From assembly GCA_004335835.1 (NCBI GenBank), contig RWJK01001481.1, forward strand, positions 48,579-112,578: a stretch of DNA of 64,000 bases, in the 5' to 3' direction. The translations under genes were made by a program, and so were the position numbers. Below, piece after piece: positions 24,002 through 34,790 of this stretch (position 1 is its first letter; each line of letters opens with the position of its first letter). The DNA comes from Scenedesmus sp. ARA3. Lineage: Eukaryota; Chlorophyta; Chlorophyceae; Sphaeropleales; Scenedesmaceae. Below the pieces are notes generated by a model. It saw nothing but the letters and a program-made list of their open reading frames with translations. It ran no database searches and had not been told where the DNA came from.

Positions 24002-25949
24002 ATGCAGTGCAAGGCCCTTGCCCTGAGCACTCACTGCACGACAAGTTCAGGCCGGCTTCTCAGGCGGTGCAACCTTGGCAGAACGTGCATGGTGGTTAGG
24101 GCTTGGCACCAAGAAAGGCGTATGACTGGCACGGCCCAGGTAGAGACATGGGTCATCTGCAGGCTGACTGTGCAGCGGTTGGTGCTGAGCACAGCCAAGG
24201 CGTTCACCTGCATGCTTATGCAAGGGCAATCGCTGTCCTTGCAGGAACCCAACCGGCTGCTCAAGGCCTCTTTAGACAACATCCTATCCAGCTACCTGGG
24301 TGCGCCATGCTGAACAGCTGCGTGCTGGCTGCAGCCAGCTGTGCCGTTCGCTTTGCCAGAATGCAAACACAGGCTGATGCAGCGGCAGCTGCCAGGACTG
24401 GATGCCAGTTCAAGGCTGGATGAGTACCTAGCCGCTGCACAGATGTACTTTAAGTCAAGCTAGCTGATAAGGCAGACTTCCTGCTTGCTCCAGCTTGCTG
24501 ACAAGCTGGTGAAACCCTAGTCGATACTTTTGCATGCCAGGCTCAGCTAATGCCAGGCTCAGCTAATGCCGCCCTGCCATATGCTGTAATATCAGACTCA
24601 GCTGTGTTGCCGTTATGCTGCCTGTTGCTATGCCTGCAGCCTGCACGCCATCGGCTAGGCAGGTCATTGACCGCGTGTACACTCGTACTGATTGAATGGG
24701 CTGCACTGCTGCAACGCTGCATTTCTGCTTTGCAGCCTGCACCCCATCAGCCAGGCAGGTCATTGACCGCGTGTACACTCAGACTGAATGACTGTGCTGC
24801 ACTGCTGCCGCGGTGCCTGTGAAAATGCACATGCAGCCTGCACCCCATCAGCCAGGCAGGTCATTGACCGCGTGTACACCCAGGGCTATGGCAAGGACCA
24901 GCTCTTCCATGACCACTTCGCCTTCCGCACCTTCGGGGTGAGCTGTCCTTTGAGCTCTGAACCTGCATTGAAATTTGTTTTTTTTTTTATGTTGAACTGT
25001 CCATCTTCGCATTGATGTTTAAGTCACATATTGGAGCTTCATCACACCTCTGAACACCCTTTTGACTGCATGGTTAGATTCCCTGCTCTCCATCCCAAGT
25101 CACTGAGCCCTGCGCTGGAGGCCCCTGAATGTGCTTGTTGAATGCGCCTGCAGCCAACGTGCTGTGTTCTGTGCTTTGTGCTTGTTTGGTTGCAGGTGCC
25201 TGGCCTGGGCCTCGACTCCCTGGGCTCTGCGCTAGAAGCCTTTGGCTACATGCGGCAAGACTACTACAGCTTCCTACGCACACACCTGCTGGCGGTGTAG
25301 CACATATCAATGCACTGGTTACATGCAGCTAAACCCAGCGTAATGCATGCGCTGCCGTTCCCTGTCGTTGTTCATGTGTGCAGGTGCCTGGCCTGGGCCT
25401 TGACTCCCTAGGCTCTGCCCTGGAAGCCTTCGGTCAGCCTTCGATTACACGCGGCAGCCTGCCTCCTGAGGATTACTACAGCTTCCCGCGCACACACCTG
25501 CTGGTCGTGTAGCACATATATATGCACTGGTTACATGCAGCTAAACCCAGCGTAATGCATGCGCTGCCGTTCCTTGTTGGTTTTCATGTGTGCAGGTGCC
25601 TGGCTTGGGCCTTGACTCCCTAGGCTCTGCCCTGGAAGCCTTCGGTTACACGCGGCAAGATTACTACAGCTTCCCACGCACACACCTGCTGGCGGCGTGG
25701 TACGCCCCGCCGCGTGAACTGTACACCACGCTACCGCGTATGTTTGTCAGCCAGCTGCAGGTGCGGCTGCTGCTTCTGAGATCTCGAGTCCAGCTTCAGA
25801 AGTGATGATACGGGTCGAATCAACGAGCATGTCAGGTGAAGTCACGCAATCTTCTGCATCTGAACGTGGGAGCTATCGCTGCAGCATGTACAGCACAGTG
25901 TAGCATGGTATCTGACAATGTGCTCCACTGTAAAATGCTGAAGGTGCTA

Positions 25950-25988
<39 letters not shown>

Positions 25989-26568
25989 ATACTGCTGGTG
26001 ATACTGCTACTGCTACTGCTGCTGCTGCTCCTGCTCTTGCTGCTGCTGCTCTTGCTGCTGCAATCCTCCCCGCACATCAACTGTTGACAGGTTGAGAAGC
26101 TGTCGCCAGCAGCGCAGGCCATCATCCTCTCCTACACAGCCGACCTGGCAGACTCCCTCAGCAGCAGCAGCCCGGGCAGCAGCAGCAGCAGCGGCAGCAG
26201 CAGCAGCAGCTTTGCAGCCACGCTCGGTGCCTGGACTGCTGCAGTGACTGGCGTGCTGCCTTGGAGGACACCTAGCAGGGAAGACTACCTGGCATTGCTG
26301 CAGGAAAGCGAATACGGCGCATGGTGAGTTGAATACACTTGGTTGTCCTTCCCTAGATTAGTGTTCATTACTCTTCTAGTCGGGCACATCATTAACAGAG
26401 TACGGCGCGTGGTGAGTTGGGATTACGTGTGTGATGCTACATTCATTGAGCCAAGTTATGCATGCACACAGGGAGTGCAGCAAAGGTGGGCCTGACGGGT
26501 GTTTGGCAGTGCAGATTGTTGAGGTCCTGCGTTACTGCAGCTGAATCATACTGCTGCTGATACTGCTG

Positions 26569-26630
<62 letters not shown>

Positions 26631-27184
26631 GTACTGGTCAACGGCTACCGGCTCAACCACACGGCGCTGAGCGTACACAACATTGCTGGGCACAGCGGCG
26701 ACATCTACGCGTTTGCGAATGACCTTGTGATGAAGGGCTTCAAGCTGAATGAGGAGGGAGGGCTGATGAAGGTGCGATGGGGATGCATGCCTGCTGTCAC
26801 CACAGTTACTTGTTACTCTGCCGTTGGTGGGCAGCACTTTCTGATGAAGGGCTTTTTGATGAAGGGCTGTAAGCTGCATGAGGGAGGGGGTCTGCTCAAG
26901 GCGCGCATGAAACGCCTCCCTGCTGTGGTTTTTCTTCTGCTGATGTGATGATTTGCTCATCTTTCTGTGGTTTCTCAGGACAGCAAGTTGCTCCATCGAC
27001 TGCTTGAAACAGATTGCTCACCTGGCATTGAAAAGCAAATCGCAGCGCTGTGTGGCTTGGCCGATCATGCGGAGCATGGATTACTGTCTTTGCCTGGGCT
27101 GCTGTCCCGCTCGGCGGCGCAGCATCGTGCGGTGCACTGCTGTCGCCCGTCAGCCTTGTGGACAGGTGTTGTTCCTTAAAGTGT

Positions 27185-27230
<46 letters not shown>

Positions 27231-28185
27231 AGGTCAGCCCTGACAGCGGGCTGCTGCAGTGCTCCACTGTGGCTGATGTCATGGACTTCACCTTTGCAGG
27301 AGCAGAGGTGAGCCGGGCAGTCCTACTGCATGACATTTCCATCTTTATCTCTTCTGACAGGGCTTGTGGTTGTTGGGGAGGCATGTTTCCTGGCTGATGT
27401 CATGGACTTCACCTCTGCAGGAGCAGAGGTGCGCAAGGCACGCTTGCATGGTTGTGCCCTAGGGACAAGGCCTTGTGGACAACGCAGTGAAATGATGTTG
27501 TGATGTGTGTATCAGCTGTTGTCAAAAAGCAGGAGTAATGGTTGTTTTTTCTGTCTGACAACAGCTGTCTCTCATCACTTACATGTCATGGCGTGCGCAG
27601 GTGCACCGGGTGATTGGCGCCTAGTTGTGATATATATCGAGCACAAGCAGCTGCTGCGGCATTTGCATGCTATTCACTGGCGTCTTGCTTTCGCAACATC
27701 ATTATAATGCACATGTGCTGTTGCAGGTGCACCCGGTGGTAGGTGCGTACGTCAAATTTGTTGAGCGCAAGCAGCAAGCCACAGCACTCCTTCTTTGTTG
27801 CTAATGTGATGCAACCTCAAATCCTACACAACCTTACTCTCGTACTGCATGTGTTGCGGCAGGTGCTCCCGGTGGTTGGCGCCTACATGGAATTTGTTGA
27901 GCGCAAGCCGCAGCCGCAGCATTCGCTTTTTTTAATTGCCCCACAAACCCGTGCCTTTGCAGCACCATAACAACGTACTTGCATATATTGCAGGTGCACC
28001 CGGTGGTGGGCGCTTACATGGAGTTTGTTGAGCGCAAGCCGCAGCCGCAGCATGCACACCTGGCGGCAGCGGGGCAGCTGCAGGAGCACCAGCGGCGTGA
28101 TGGCTTTGAGGCAGCCAGCGCCAAAGACATTTTTGCGAGCACCACTCTGGCAGCCACAGCAGCACAGAAGCAGGGTATCATGTGA
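24002..28185 (+). CDS. 2-oxoadipate dioxygenase/decarboxylase (DUF1338; FLO7/HglS-like)
   Basis: Exons: 24002-24299, 24837-24937, 25596-25760, 26091-26323, 26630-26771, 27233-27307, 27994-28185. All phases match, giving 401 aa. The bacterial HglS and plant FLO7 enzymes turn 2-oxoadipate into 2-hydroxyglutarate with O2 and Fe(II), the last step of a lysine breakdown route. Matching segments: FHDHFAFRTF (likely metal-ligand His and substrate-binding Arg), VPGLGLDSLGSALEAFGY, LNHTALSVHNI (second His), STVADVMDFTFAGAEV and GAYMEFVER (likely Glu ligand); ligand assignments are by family analogy. The N-terminus, rich in Arg, Ser and Thr with few acidic residues, looks like an organelle transit peptide. 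Exon 4 has a Ser-rich insertion from CAG-type repeats. Every exon from 2 to 7 has extra partial copies in the introns or downstream. Confidence 0.9.
24535..24568 (+). repeat. 16-bp direct duplication
   Basis: TGCCAGGCTCAGCTAA occurs twice in tandem in intron 1 of the 2-oxoadipate dioxygenase gene. Confidence 0.8.
24640..24790 (+). repeat. Two echoes of dioxygenase exon 2 start
   Basis: Copies at about 24640-24682 and 24738-24785 repeat the start of exon 24837-24937 (CTPSARQVIDRVYT), each preceded by a TGCAG acceptor identical in form to the real one. Each copy diverges right after the ~14th codon and meets a stop. Confidence 0.9.
25196..25595 (+). repeat. Two nearly identical echoes of dioxygenase exon 3
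   Basis: Copies begin at 25196 and 25384; the real exon begins at 25596 (periods about 188 and 212 bp). Each has a functional-looking CAG acceptor and encodes VPGLGLDSLGSALEAFG onward. Both end in an in-frame TAG after THLL, and copy 2 has a short insertion. Their ~85-bp intron spacers (with GTTACATGCAGCTAAACC) are almost identical, implying recent duplication. Confidence 0.93.
26388..26420 (+). repeat. Echo of dioxygenase exon 4 end
   Basis: GAGTACGGCGCGTG followed by GTGAGT repeats the last codons and donor of exon 26091-26323, about 75 bp downstream of the real donor. Confidence 0.75.
26835..26902 (+). repeat. Echo of dioxygenase exon 5 end
   Basis: This repeats the end of exon 26630-26771 (LMKGFxxKLxEGGGLLK) but the donor has changed to GCGCGC, so this copy can no longer splice normally. 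Confidence 0.8.
27392..27432 (+). repeat. Echo of dioxygenase exon 6 end
   Basis: GCTGATGTCATGGACTTCAC and the following bases repeat the last ~12 codons of exon 27233-27307 with a GTGCGC donor, about 120 bp downstream of the real one. Confidence 0.88.
27599..27965 (+). repeat. Three echoes of dioxygenase exon 7 start
   Basis: Copies at about 27599, 27728 and 27863 repeat the start of exon 27994-28185 (VHPVVGAYMEFVERK), each after a CAG acceptor. The first stops almost at once (GAY changed to a stop), the second and third run on into short unrelated tails with stops. Divergence rises with distance from the real exon. Confidence 0.92.
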
Positions 28186-28289
28186 AGGAAGGCAGGCTGG
28201 TGCAGCCCTTGAGGCAGCCAGCTTGCACACGGCTGTGTTGAACGTGCAGCTGTAAGCAGCAAGCTGCACCACCTGAGGTTTTTTGGTGT

Positions 28290-28672
28290 GGGTGCATGGC
28301 AGCACACCTGGTGGCAGCGGGGCAGCTGCAGGAGCACCAGCGGCGCGACGGCTTTCAGGCAGCCAGCGCAAAGGACATCTTTGCGAGCACCACTCTGGCA
28401 GCCACAGCAGCACAGAAGCAGGGTATCATGTGAAGCCAGCACGCTACACATGTGAGGCAGCAAGCCGCACACGGCTGTGCCGTATGTGCAGCTGTAAGCA
28501 GCAAGCTGCACCACCTGAGGCTTTACTTTTTGTGTGGGCGTTTGTGTAGGCGCATGGACACAAGGTGCCAGCGGGACAGCTGCAACAGCTGCACCGGTTA
28601 ACCAGCTATGAGGCAGCCAGTGTCAGCACCACGCGTGTGGCTGCAGCAGCGCAGAAGCAGGGTATCCTGTGA
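28290..28672 (+). pseudogene. Two echoes of the terminal dioxygenase exon
   Basis: About 28305-28433 repeats the last ~35 codons and TGA stop of the gene almost exactly (AASAKDIFASTT to QKQGIM). About 28565-28672 is an older copy ending QKQGIL-stop. Both follow the real stop at 28185, so they lie in the 3' UTR or act as alternative last exons. TGTAA occurs near 28251 and 28495. Confidence 0.88.
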
Positions 28673-29982
28673 GCCAGCTGGGTCAAGCAGATCATTGCAG
28701 CAGCTGCCAGTGGGATATCAGTCATCTTGCGCCAGCTGTGTGCAGTGTTAAGGGAGTGTAGTACATGTGCGTCAATGTTGTGTCTTTTTTGCACGTGACT
28801 GCGGCAGAAGTGTGGAGTTGCCGTTAGCGGCGCGTGCAGCCGCTGCAGCAAGCGTGCACAGCGTCTGACATGCAGCAGTCTCAGTAGGGCTGCTGCGTAG
28901 TGTCACTCACTTTTTTGTATCATATTGTTTGAGGTCATGAATTGCGTCTTGTACCATATTGCATTGTAAGAGATTTTCTTAGATCAGATTTACACATACG
29001 CCCAGTGTGCATGGACCGTGGATTGTACCGTGCTGCTGTGGTTGCTTGGGTGTTGCTGCGCGCTCGAAGCCCGTGCTGCTGTGGTCGCTTGGTAGATGTG
29101 ACAGCAAGCAGGGGTGGTTACCTGAGCTGCAGCTACAGCTTAATATGCAGCCTGCTCAGCTTCTGCACGCCCCTCCACTTTACGTGCCTCCTGTGTGGAT
29201 AGTCTGTTGTGATGTCTTGTTTTTGTTTTGTGTATGCCCCCTTTTAAGGCATGGCGGCTTCACTTCAAAACGCAGAGGAGTTGTTGGTGTCCTGTCTTGA
29301 CAGGGGGTCAGTAGTGCATCAGTGGTGCAGGGCCTCTGCATGCTGGCCGGTCCAGCATCACTTTGAAAGGATCTGCCCCCTGTCAACCAATGGATGATCC
29401 AATGTTGCAGCGACTGCCATGCAGTCTCGCTAGTCAGCCGCATATTGCATATGCAGAAGCTGTAACAATACCTTCACCATTTTTTTAGTGGGAAGCAGCT
29501 ATTGAAGTATTTCGGTACCAAACCTTGTGGGAACCTCCCCTGGAGAGTGCTGAAGCCTCAGGCCCTGAGGGGAACCAGTGTGACACAAGAATACCTCGTT
29601 GTGCCTTTAACACGTAACACGGTCACGGCACAGGCGACGGAATACATGCCAAGAACGCATTGCATTGCATCACGCGTTCGACGTGCCTATCGGCGCAGCT
29701 GCAGGAAAGTAGATCCCGCACCTTGCCTCTACTGCCTCTACTGCCTCCCTCGTACCTTGCCTCTACTGCCTCTACTGCCTCCCTCGTACTCGAGCGGCTT
29801 GCAAACAAGGCTTTTGACGTTATTACGTACGCTGCTATCGTAGATAACGTCTCAGAGTCATCTCATACATGGTGCCGACGTCTTGAAAGCGCTAGACACC
29901 TGGAGAGCCCAGGCTGGTCCAGTGCTGCTGCTGTCCTGCTGGGTGCAGCTACTGACATCGCAGCAACTCCCACCTGCGAGCC
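28673..29982. other. Intergenic with a 34-bp tandem duplication
   Basis: No gene is supported here. At about 29721-29788 a pyrimidine-rich 34-bp unit starting CCTTGCCTCTACTGCCTCTA occurs twice in tandem. The stretch should include the dioxygenase 3' end and the promoter of the MYND gene. Confidence 0.5.
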
Positions 29983-31826
29983 ATGCAACGCCAGATACCC
30001 GGCATTACCTCACCTTTAGATATTGACGCTCTCAGGAGACACCTGGCGTACGGCACGACATCAGCAAACCGCGAGGAATGGGCGTTGAGTGCAGTAGCGC
30101 TGAGCGCGTTTCAGCTGGGCGAGGGCAACAGCCCGCATCGCCGAGAGCTCCCTGAGGCCGAGCAGTTCCAGCTGTCCTGCAAAAGCATGGCCACAGGCCT
30201 GCAGTTCCTGGCTGCAACAGCTGTGACGGCCAGCAGCGCTGCTGCAGGGGGCACAGCCGCCAGAGCAAACAGCAGCAGCAGCAGCAGCAGCAGGAGGAGC
30301 GGCAGCAGGAGCGCCAGTGCCTACAACGGTGGATGCCCTGCAGATGCTTGTAGCATCAAAGCTGCAGCTGATGGCTGAAGTTTCCAGTGACAGCGGGGGC
30401 GACCCACAGGCCCGGGACAGGATGAGGGCCAGTCTGGACACAAGTGGTGCGTGAGCGCAGCAGCACACTGATGATGAGCATCTGCAACATGCTTGAATGC
30501 ATGCAAGGCCCGGACATGCAGCAGCAGCACCAGCTATCCGGTTCCCTCTGATCATCAGTGTTACACCATCACCAACTCACAGCAAGAGCGCCGCATCCCC
30601 AACCTTAATGCATGACAGCATCAAGGCAACAAAAGCCATAGTAGAGAAGGTTCTGTTGCAGGTAGCTGCGATAAAGATGTCACCAGTTAGCAAGGGAGTG
30701 ATCCAGCTTTATTGTTTCCCAGCTCCGAGTCAGCAGCCAGTCGGAAGGTTGCCAGCAAGGCCAGCAGCTGTACATGTCATCTTCGACACATGCTCCACTG
30801 CCCCGCTTGCGTTGCTGCTGCCAGCTTGCTCTGCTCACTATTCCTCTCGCATCTACTGCCCTGCTGCCTTGGTTGGCGCTGCCTTGAACTGTGCTGCCTT
30901 GAACTGCGCTGCCTTGAACTGCAATTCCTGCAACTCCGCTGCCTTGATTTGTGCTGCCCTCAGGGCTGCTGAGCACCCTGGCTGCAACCCTGCCTGCCAC
31001 AGCAGCACTGTGTGCAGCTGGCCAAGTGAAGTCGCCACAGCAGCAGCAGCGACAGCAGCAGCAGCAGCACGGGAAAGGCAGTATTGAGGATCTTGCAGAA
31101 GGCCTGCTTTTGTTGATCCGAAGCTATGGCATTATCTGCAAGGGCCGCACAAGCGATGAGCAGCAGTGGAGGGATCTGCTGTTTCCGCTGGCACGGCTGA
31201 GCCAAGCTTTCCTAAGACTGCAGCCTGTCAGCAGCAGCAGCAGCAGCAGCAGCAATGCCCGCGGTGCTGCTGCTGCAACAGCTTCATCCACAGCAGCAGC
31301 AGCAGCAGCAGCTTACACAGAGGATGCTTCAGCTGTGCACTCGTGCCTTGTGACAGCACTTGAGAAGGGCGGGTTCATGGCGCCAAGCCCAGATGCTGGC
31401 GAAAGATCTGCTGCAACTTTCTCTAGCATGGCAGCTGCAGAGCCTGCAAGTGCATATTGCCTGCTGCGTGTGCTGCATCTGCTGCTGGCTTGGCGGGTGC
31501 AAGTTGAGCACCGCAAGCTCAAGGGCAAGTCACACATAGCCGCGGCAGCAGCAGCACCACCGCCACCAGCAAGCAGCAGCAGCAGGGGTCAGCGGTATCT
31601 GGATGTGCCGTGTCACCATGAGCGGTGCATGACAGCTGTCGGTGCTCCGTGCAAGCAGCTCAATGTGCGTGAGGATATTCCGCACATGGAACTGGCAGCC
31701 ATGGCGCGATTCCTGCATTCGTCAGGCATCGACGGCTGCTATCATGCAAGCAGCAGCAGCAGCAGCAGCAGCAGCGGCGGCAGCAGCGGCGGCAGTGGCA
31801 CAGCTGTACAGCCGGGGCAGAGGGCA

Positions 31827-31885
<59 letters not shown>

Positions 31886-34421
31886 CAGCTGGCAGAGCCT
31901 GCAGGAAGCTGCAGTGGTCCCTTCGTTGGATCAGGTGCAGCTGGTCGTTGAGGCAGCTCTGCTGGACCCTGCGCTATGCTTCACTGCAGTCTGCTACTGC
32001 TTCCATTCGGCCCATGCGCTGTCTTTTCATGGTGCCCTCGACGAGGCCGCTGCTGCTGTGCTGCTGCCGCCGGTGCTGCACTTACTGTCGCTGGCAGTGC
32101 AGTTTGCGGTGCAGCACCCGGAGCAGCCGAATGGCTGCGACACAGGACACATCTGCATCATGTTTGGCTCACTGGTGGCACAGCTGGTGGAGGCAGGTGA
32201 GGCAGTACAGAGTGCAGCATTGCAGAGTGAGATACGAACTCACTGAGTCAGCTGTAGTACATTGCAGGTACAATGGGGTCAGGTATCACAGAGCACAGCA
32301 TGAGAACTAGCTGCAGTGCCGTGCAGAGCTTAGTTGTTGCACAGACGGTAGAGGCAGGTGCGGTGCATCAGAGTGAGAATACATTGGAGTTGCAGCGCAG
32401 TATTGTTCAATGCATTGCAGAAAAGACAGGAAGGGCGTCACAGAGTACATAGCGTGAGAACTAGTTGCAGTGCTGTACAGTTTTGCGCTTAGTGTGGAGC
32501 AGCTGTGTATGGCAGGTGAGCGGTCCCGCAGCTGGAAGGTAAACTATTTGCATTGTTGTTAGAGGAGATTTTGCTTTTCTCAACATGTAAGCAATGGGCT
32601 GAAGCTGGTTGAACCTTAATCGTACGGAACTTTATCCTACGAGGGTATGATGTTCACGTTGTAATATGCAGTGTGCTGCAGTATAGTGCAGCGCTACATT
32701 GGAGCTGCAGCGCTTATTGGGCGGTGCATAGGGTGCAGGTGCGACTAATAAGGCATTACAGAGCAAGGCATTTGCGCTCATTGCAGTGCAGTGACGCTGC
32801 TGTGAATGAAGCTGCAGGTTGTCTTCATGACGCTGCAATGCATGCACAGCTGCATCGTGTGCACATCATTATCGAAAGAAGGCAGCAGCATGCATCCTGG
32901 TGACAGCTTTGTCTCCGCTGCGTTGCTGTGCTCGTGCAGGCGGTCCACGGTGGCTGGCGACGCTGCTGCTGCAGCAGCCGCTGGCGACATGCGCGGCGCT
33001 AGAAATTGCCGTCAGGAGCAGCATCCCAGAACAGCTGAAGGACTTTGTACCTACTGCAACTCTCAGCTTGGAGGCATGTAGCATGGCTTTGGAGGCTACG
33101 CGCGACAGGCAGGGTCCAGTGTCAGCGCTGCATGTATTCCCGCTGCGCTGCAGCTGCATCAAGCTAGTGCACGCCGCACACGCTTCGCTGGCTGCTGCTC
33201 CGCAGCTGCCCAGGACTGAAGCTATGAACATGTCCCGGGTGTTTGTTACCAGCAAGGATGCAGCCACGCTCGCAGTCGTCGTGAAGCAGGCAGTCAAGCT
33301 CTGCCAAAGCACACCGCGTACAGCAGCAGCAGCTGCAGCTGCTGCTAGAAGCTCTGCCGGCAGTGCGCTTGGTGCAGCAGCAGGCAGCCCTGCACATTGC
33401 CAGGCGCTGACGCTGGCCGCGCGGAGCTGCGCTGCTGCTGCCGAGGCGTTGGCTCATGTAGCAGCCTGCAGCCATGCCCCGCTGCTCCCCACAGGGGGGC
33501 CTCAGTGAGATGAAGATGAACTCAGCGCAGCTTTCGCTGTTCACATAAACCAGGCGAGGGCCATCGGCCACCTGTCTGAAGCAGTAGAGGGTTTCTACGA
33601 GGGAGCTGCATGCCTGCGGCAGGTGCTGCCTGCAGCGGATCTGCCAGGCGCGGCAGAGGTGCGTGCCAGCAAGCAGCAGCAGCTGCTGCAGGAGCTGGGG
33701 ATGCTGCAGCAGCTGCTGGAGAAAGCCAGGGAGGCCATGAGAGATGCCGAAGAAGCAACAGCAGCAGCAGCAGCAGAGGTGGCACACCGCGGCGGCAGCA
33801 GCAGCAGCAGCAGCGGTGAAGTGTTACCTGCAGCGTTGGTGGCGCTGCTGCCTGGACTGAGTCAGCGGCTGGTGGCATTTGGGGAGGCGCTGGCTGCGCT
33901 GTGCCCTTTGGCGCACTGCTGCAACAACCCGCACTGCGTGGAGCTGCGCGGCCCCAGTGAGCAGCAGCTGGTGGCAGGCAAGGGCTGCGTGTGCTCCCGC
34001 TGCAGGTGGGTGTGGTGCCAGGGAGTCATATTCACAGCCCTCAATAACAAACACTCGACTTCAGTGGTGAAGCAGGCGGCATGAAGCACATCCGGCTGCT
34101 GTGGATGTTGCAGCGATTTGAGGAAATTAGTCGCCGTCATCATTGTCCGCAACAGCAGCTTCATGCAAGATGCCCATCTCATGTCAGCAATCCAAGCGAC
34201 GCTGCTGCTGCAGCTGCTGCTGCTTGCAGAAACGTGCGCTGCTGCCGGCCGTTCATGTTAATTTGGCATGCTCGCCTCAGGCCACTGACACCGCCAGTTG
34301 TGCTTTGTTTTTGTGTGCCGCTCCCAGGACTGCGCGCTACTGCAGCACGGCCTGCCAGGTGGCTTACCACCCGGCTCACAAGAAGATCTGCAAGAGCATC
34401 GCCGCCAGCCAGGCCAAGTAG
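29983..34421 (+). CDS. MYND zinc-finger protein with reading-frame defects
   Basis: Exon plan: 29983-30446 (with a frame change inside), 30964-32196, 32940-34005, 34328-34421; about 950 aa. The last two exons together encode a MYND finger: CCNNPHC, then CVCSRC, RTARYCSTACQ, and a closing H-x3-H-x4-C (YHPAHKKICKSI). MYND domains bind proline-rich partners; the large N-terminal part is uncharacterised, helical and Ala/Leu-rich, as in many chlorophycean MYND proteins. Two problems: the ATG frame ends at 30378 and a different frame is needed from about 30296 on, across a CAG run; and exon 3 has a single in-frame TGA at 33506-33508 with coding quality on both sides. Causes could be an undetected intron, a CAG-length error or polymorphism, or early pseudogene decay. 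Confidence 0.7.
32205..32530 (+). repeat. Decayed echoes of MYND-gene exon 2 end
   Basis: The intron after exon 30964-32196 carries several degraded copies of GTAGAGGCAGGTG-type exon-end/donor sequence with CAGAGTG and GCAGTGC blocks, at roughly 100-130 bp spacing. They are old and imperfect. Confidence 0.5.
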
Positions 34422-34504
34422 GGCTGCGGCCATGGTGCTGACGTCAAGCACCAGCGTAGGATTCCGTCCCCCCTGGTAACAAATAAAAAAAGAAACAGCA
34501 CCAA

Positions 34505-34790
34505 AAAAAGCACCAGCTCACAGGAAGATCTGCAAGAGCATCGCCGCCAGCGGCGGCAAGTAGGGCTGCAGCCATTTTGCTGACATCAAGCACCAGCGCC
34601 AAGCGTGATTCAAATAAGCGTCAGCTCACAGGAAGATCTGCAACGCCGGTTGCGGCATTGCTATGGCTTAAATGGTAACATGGTTACTCCTATGCCAGAG
34701 TAGAGGGAGAGAGGGGGAGAGGCAGAGGGCGCCGAAGATCCGCAAGAGCATCAGCGCTGGTCAGGGCTGCGCCGCTGCATGCTGTTTGGT
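34505..34790 (+). pseudogene. Echoes of the terminal MYND-gene exon
   Basis: After the stop at 34421 the end of the MYND exon (AGGAAGATCTGCAAGAGCAT...TAG) recurs near 34521-34563, then in shorter form near 34630 and 34733. The first copy keeps the stop codon. The pattern matches that past the dioxygenase stop. Confidence 0.8.

Noticed and set aside
24103..24423. Alternative first exon of the dioxygenase gene in another frame
   Set aside because: The frame starting at ATG 24002 gives a transit-peptide-like N-terminus and a phase-correct join to exon 2; the other frame does neither.
33506..33508. UGA as a selenocysteine codon in the MYND protein
   Set aside because: No known selenoprotein family context and no SECIS-like structure that I can recognise; a hidden intron, error or null allele is simpler.
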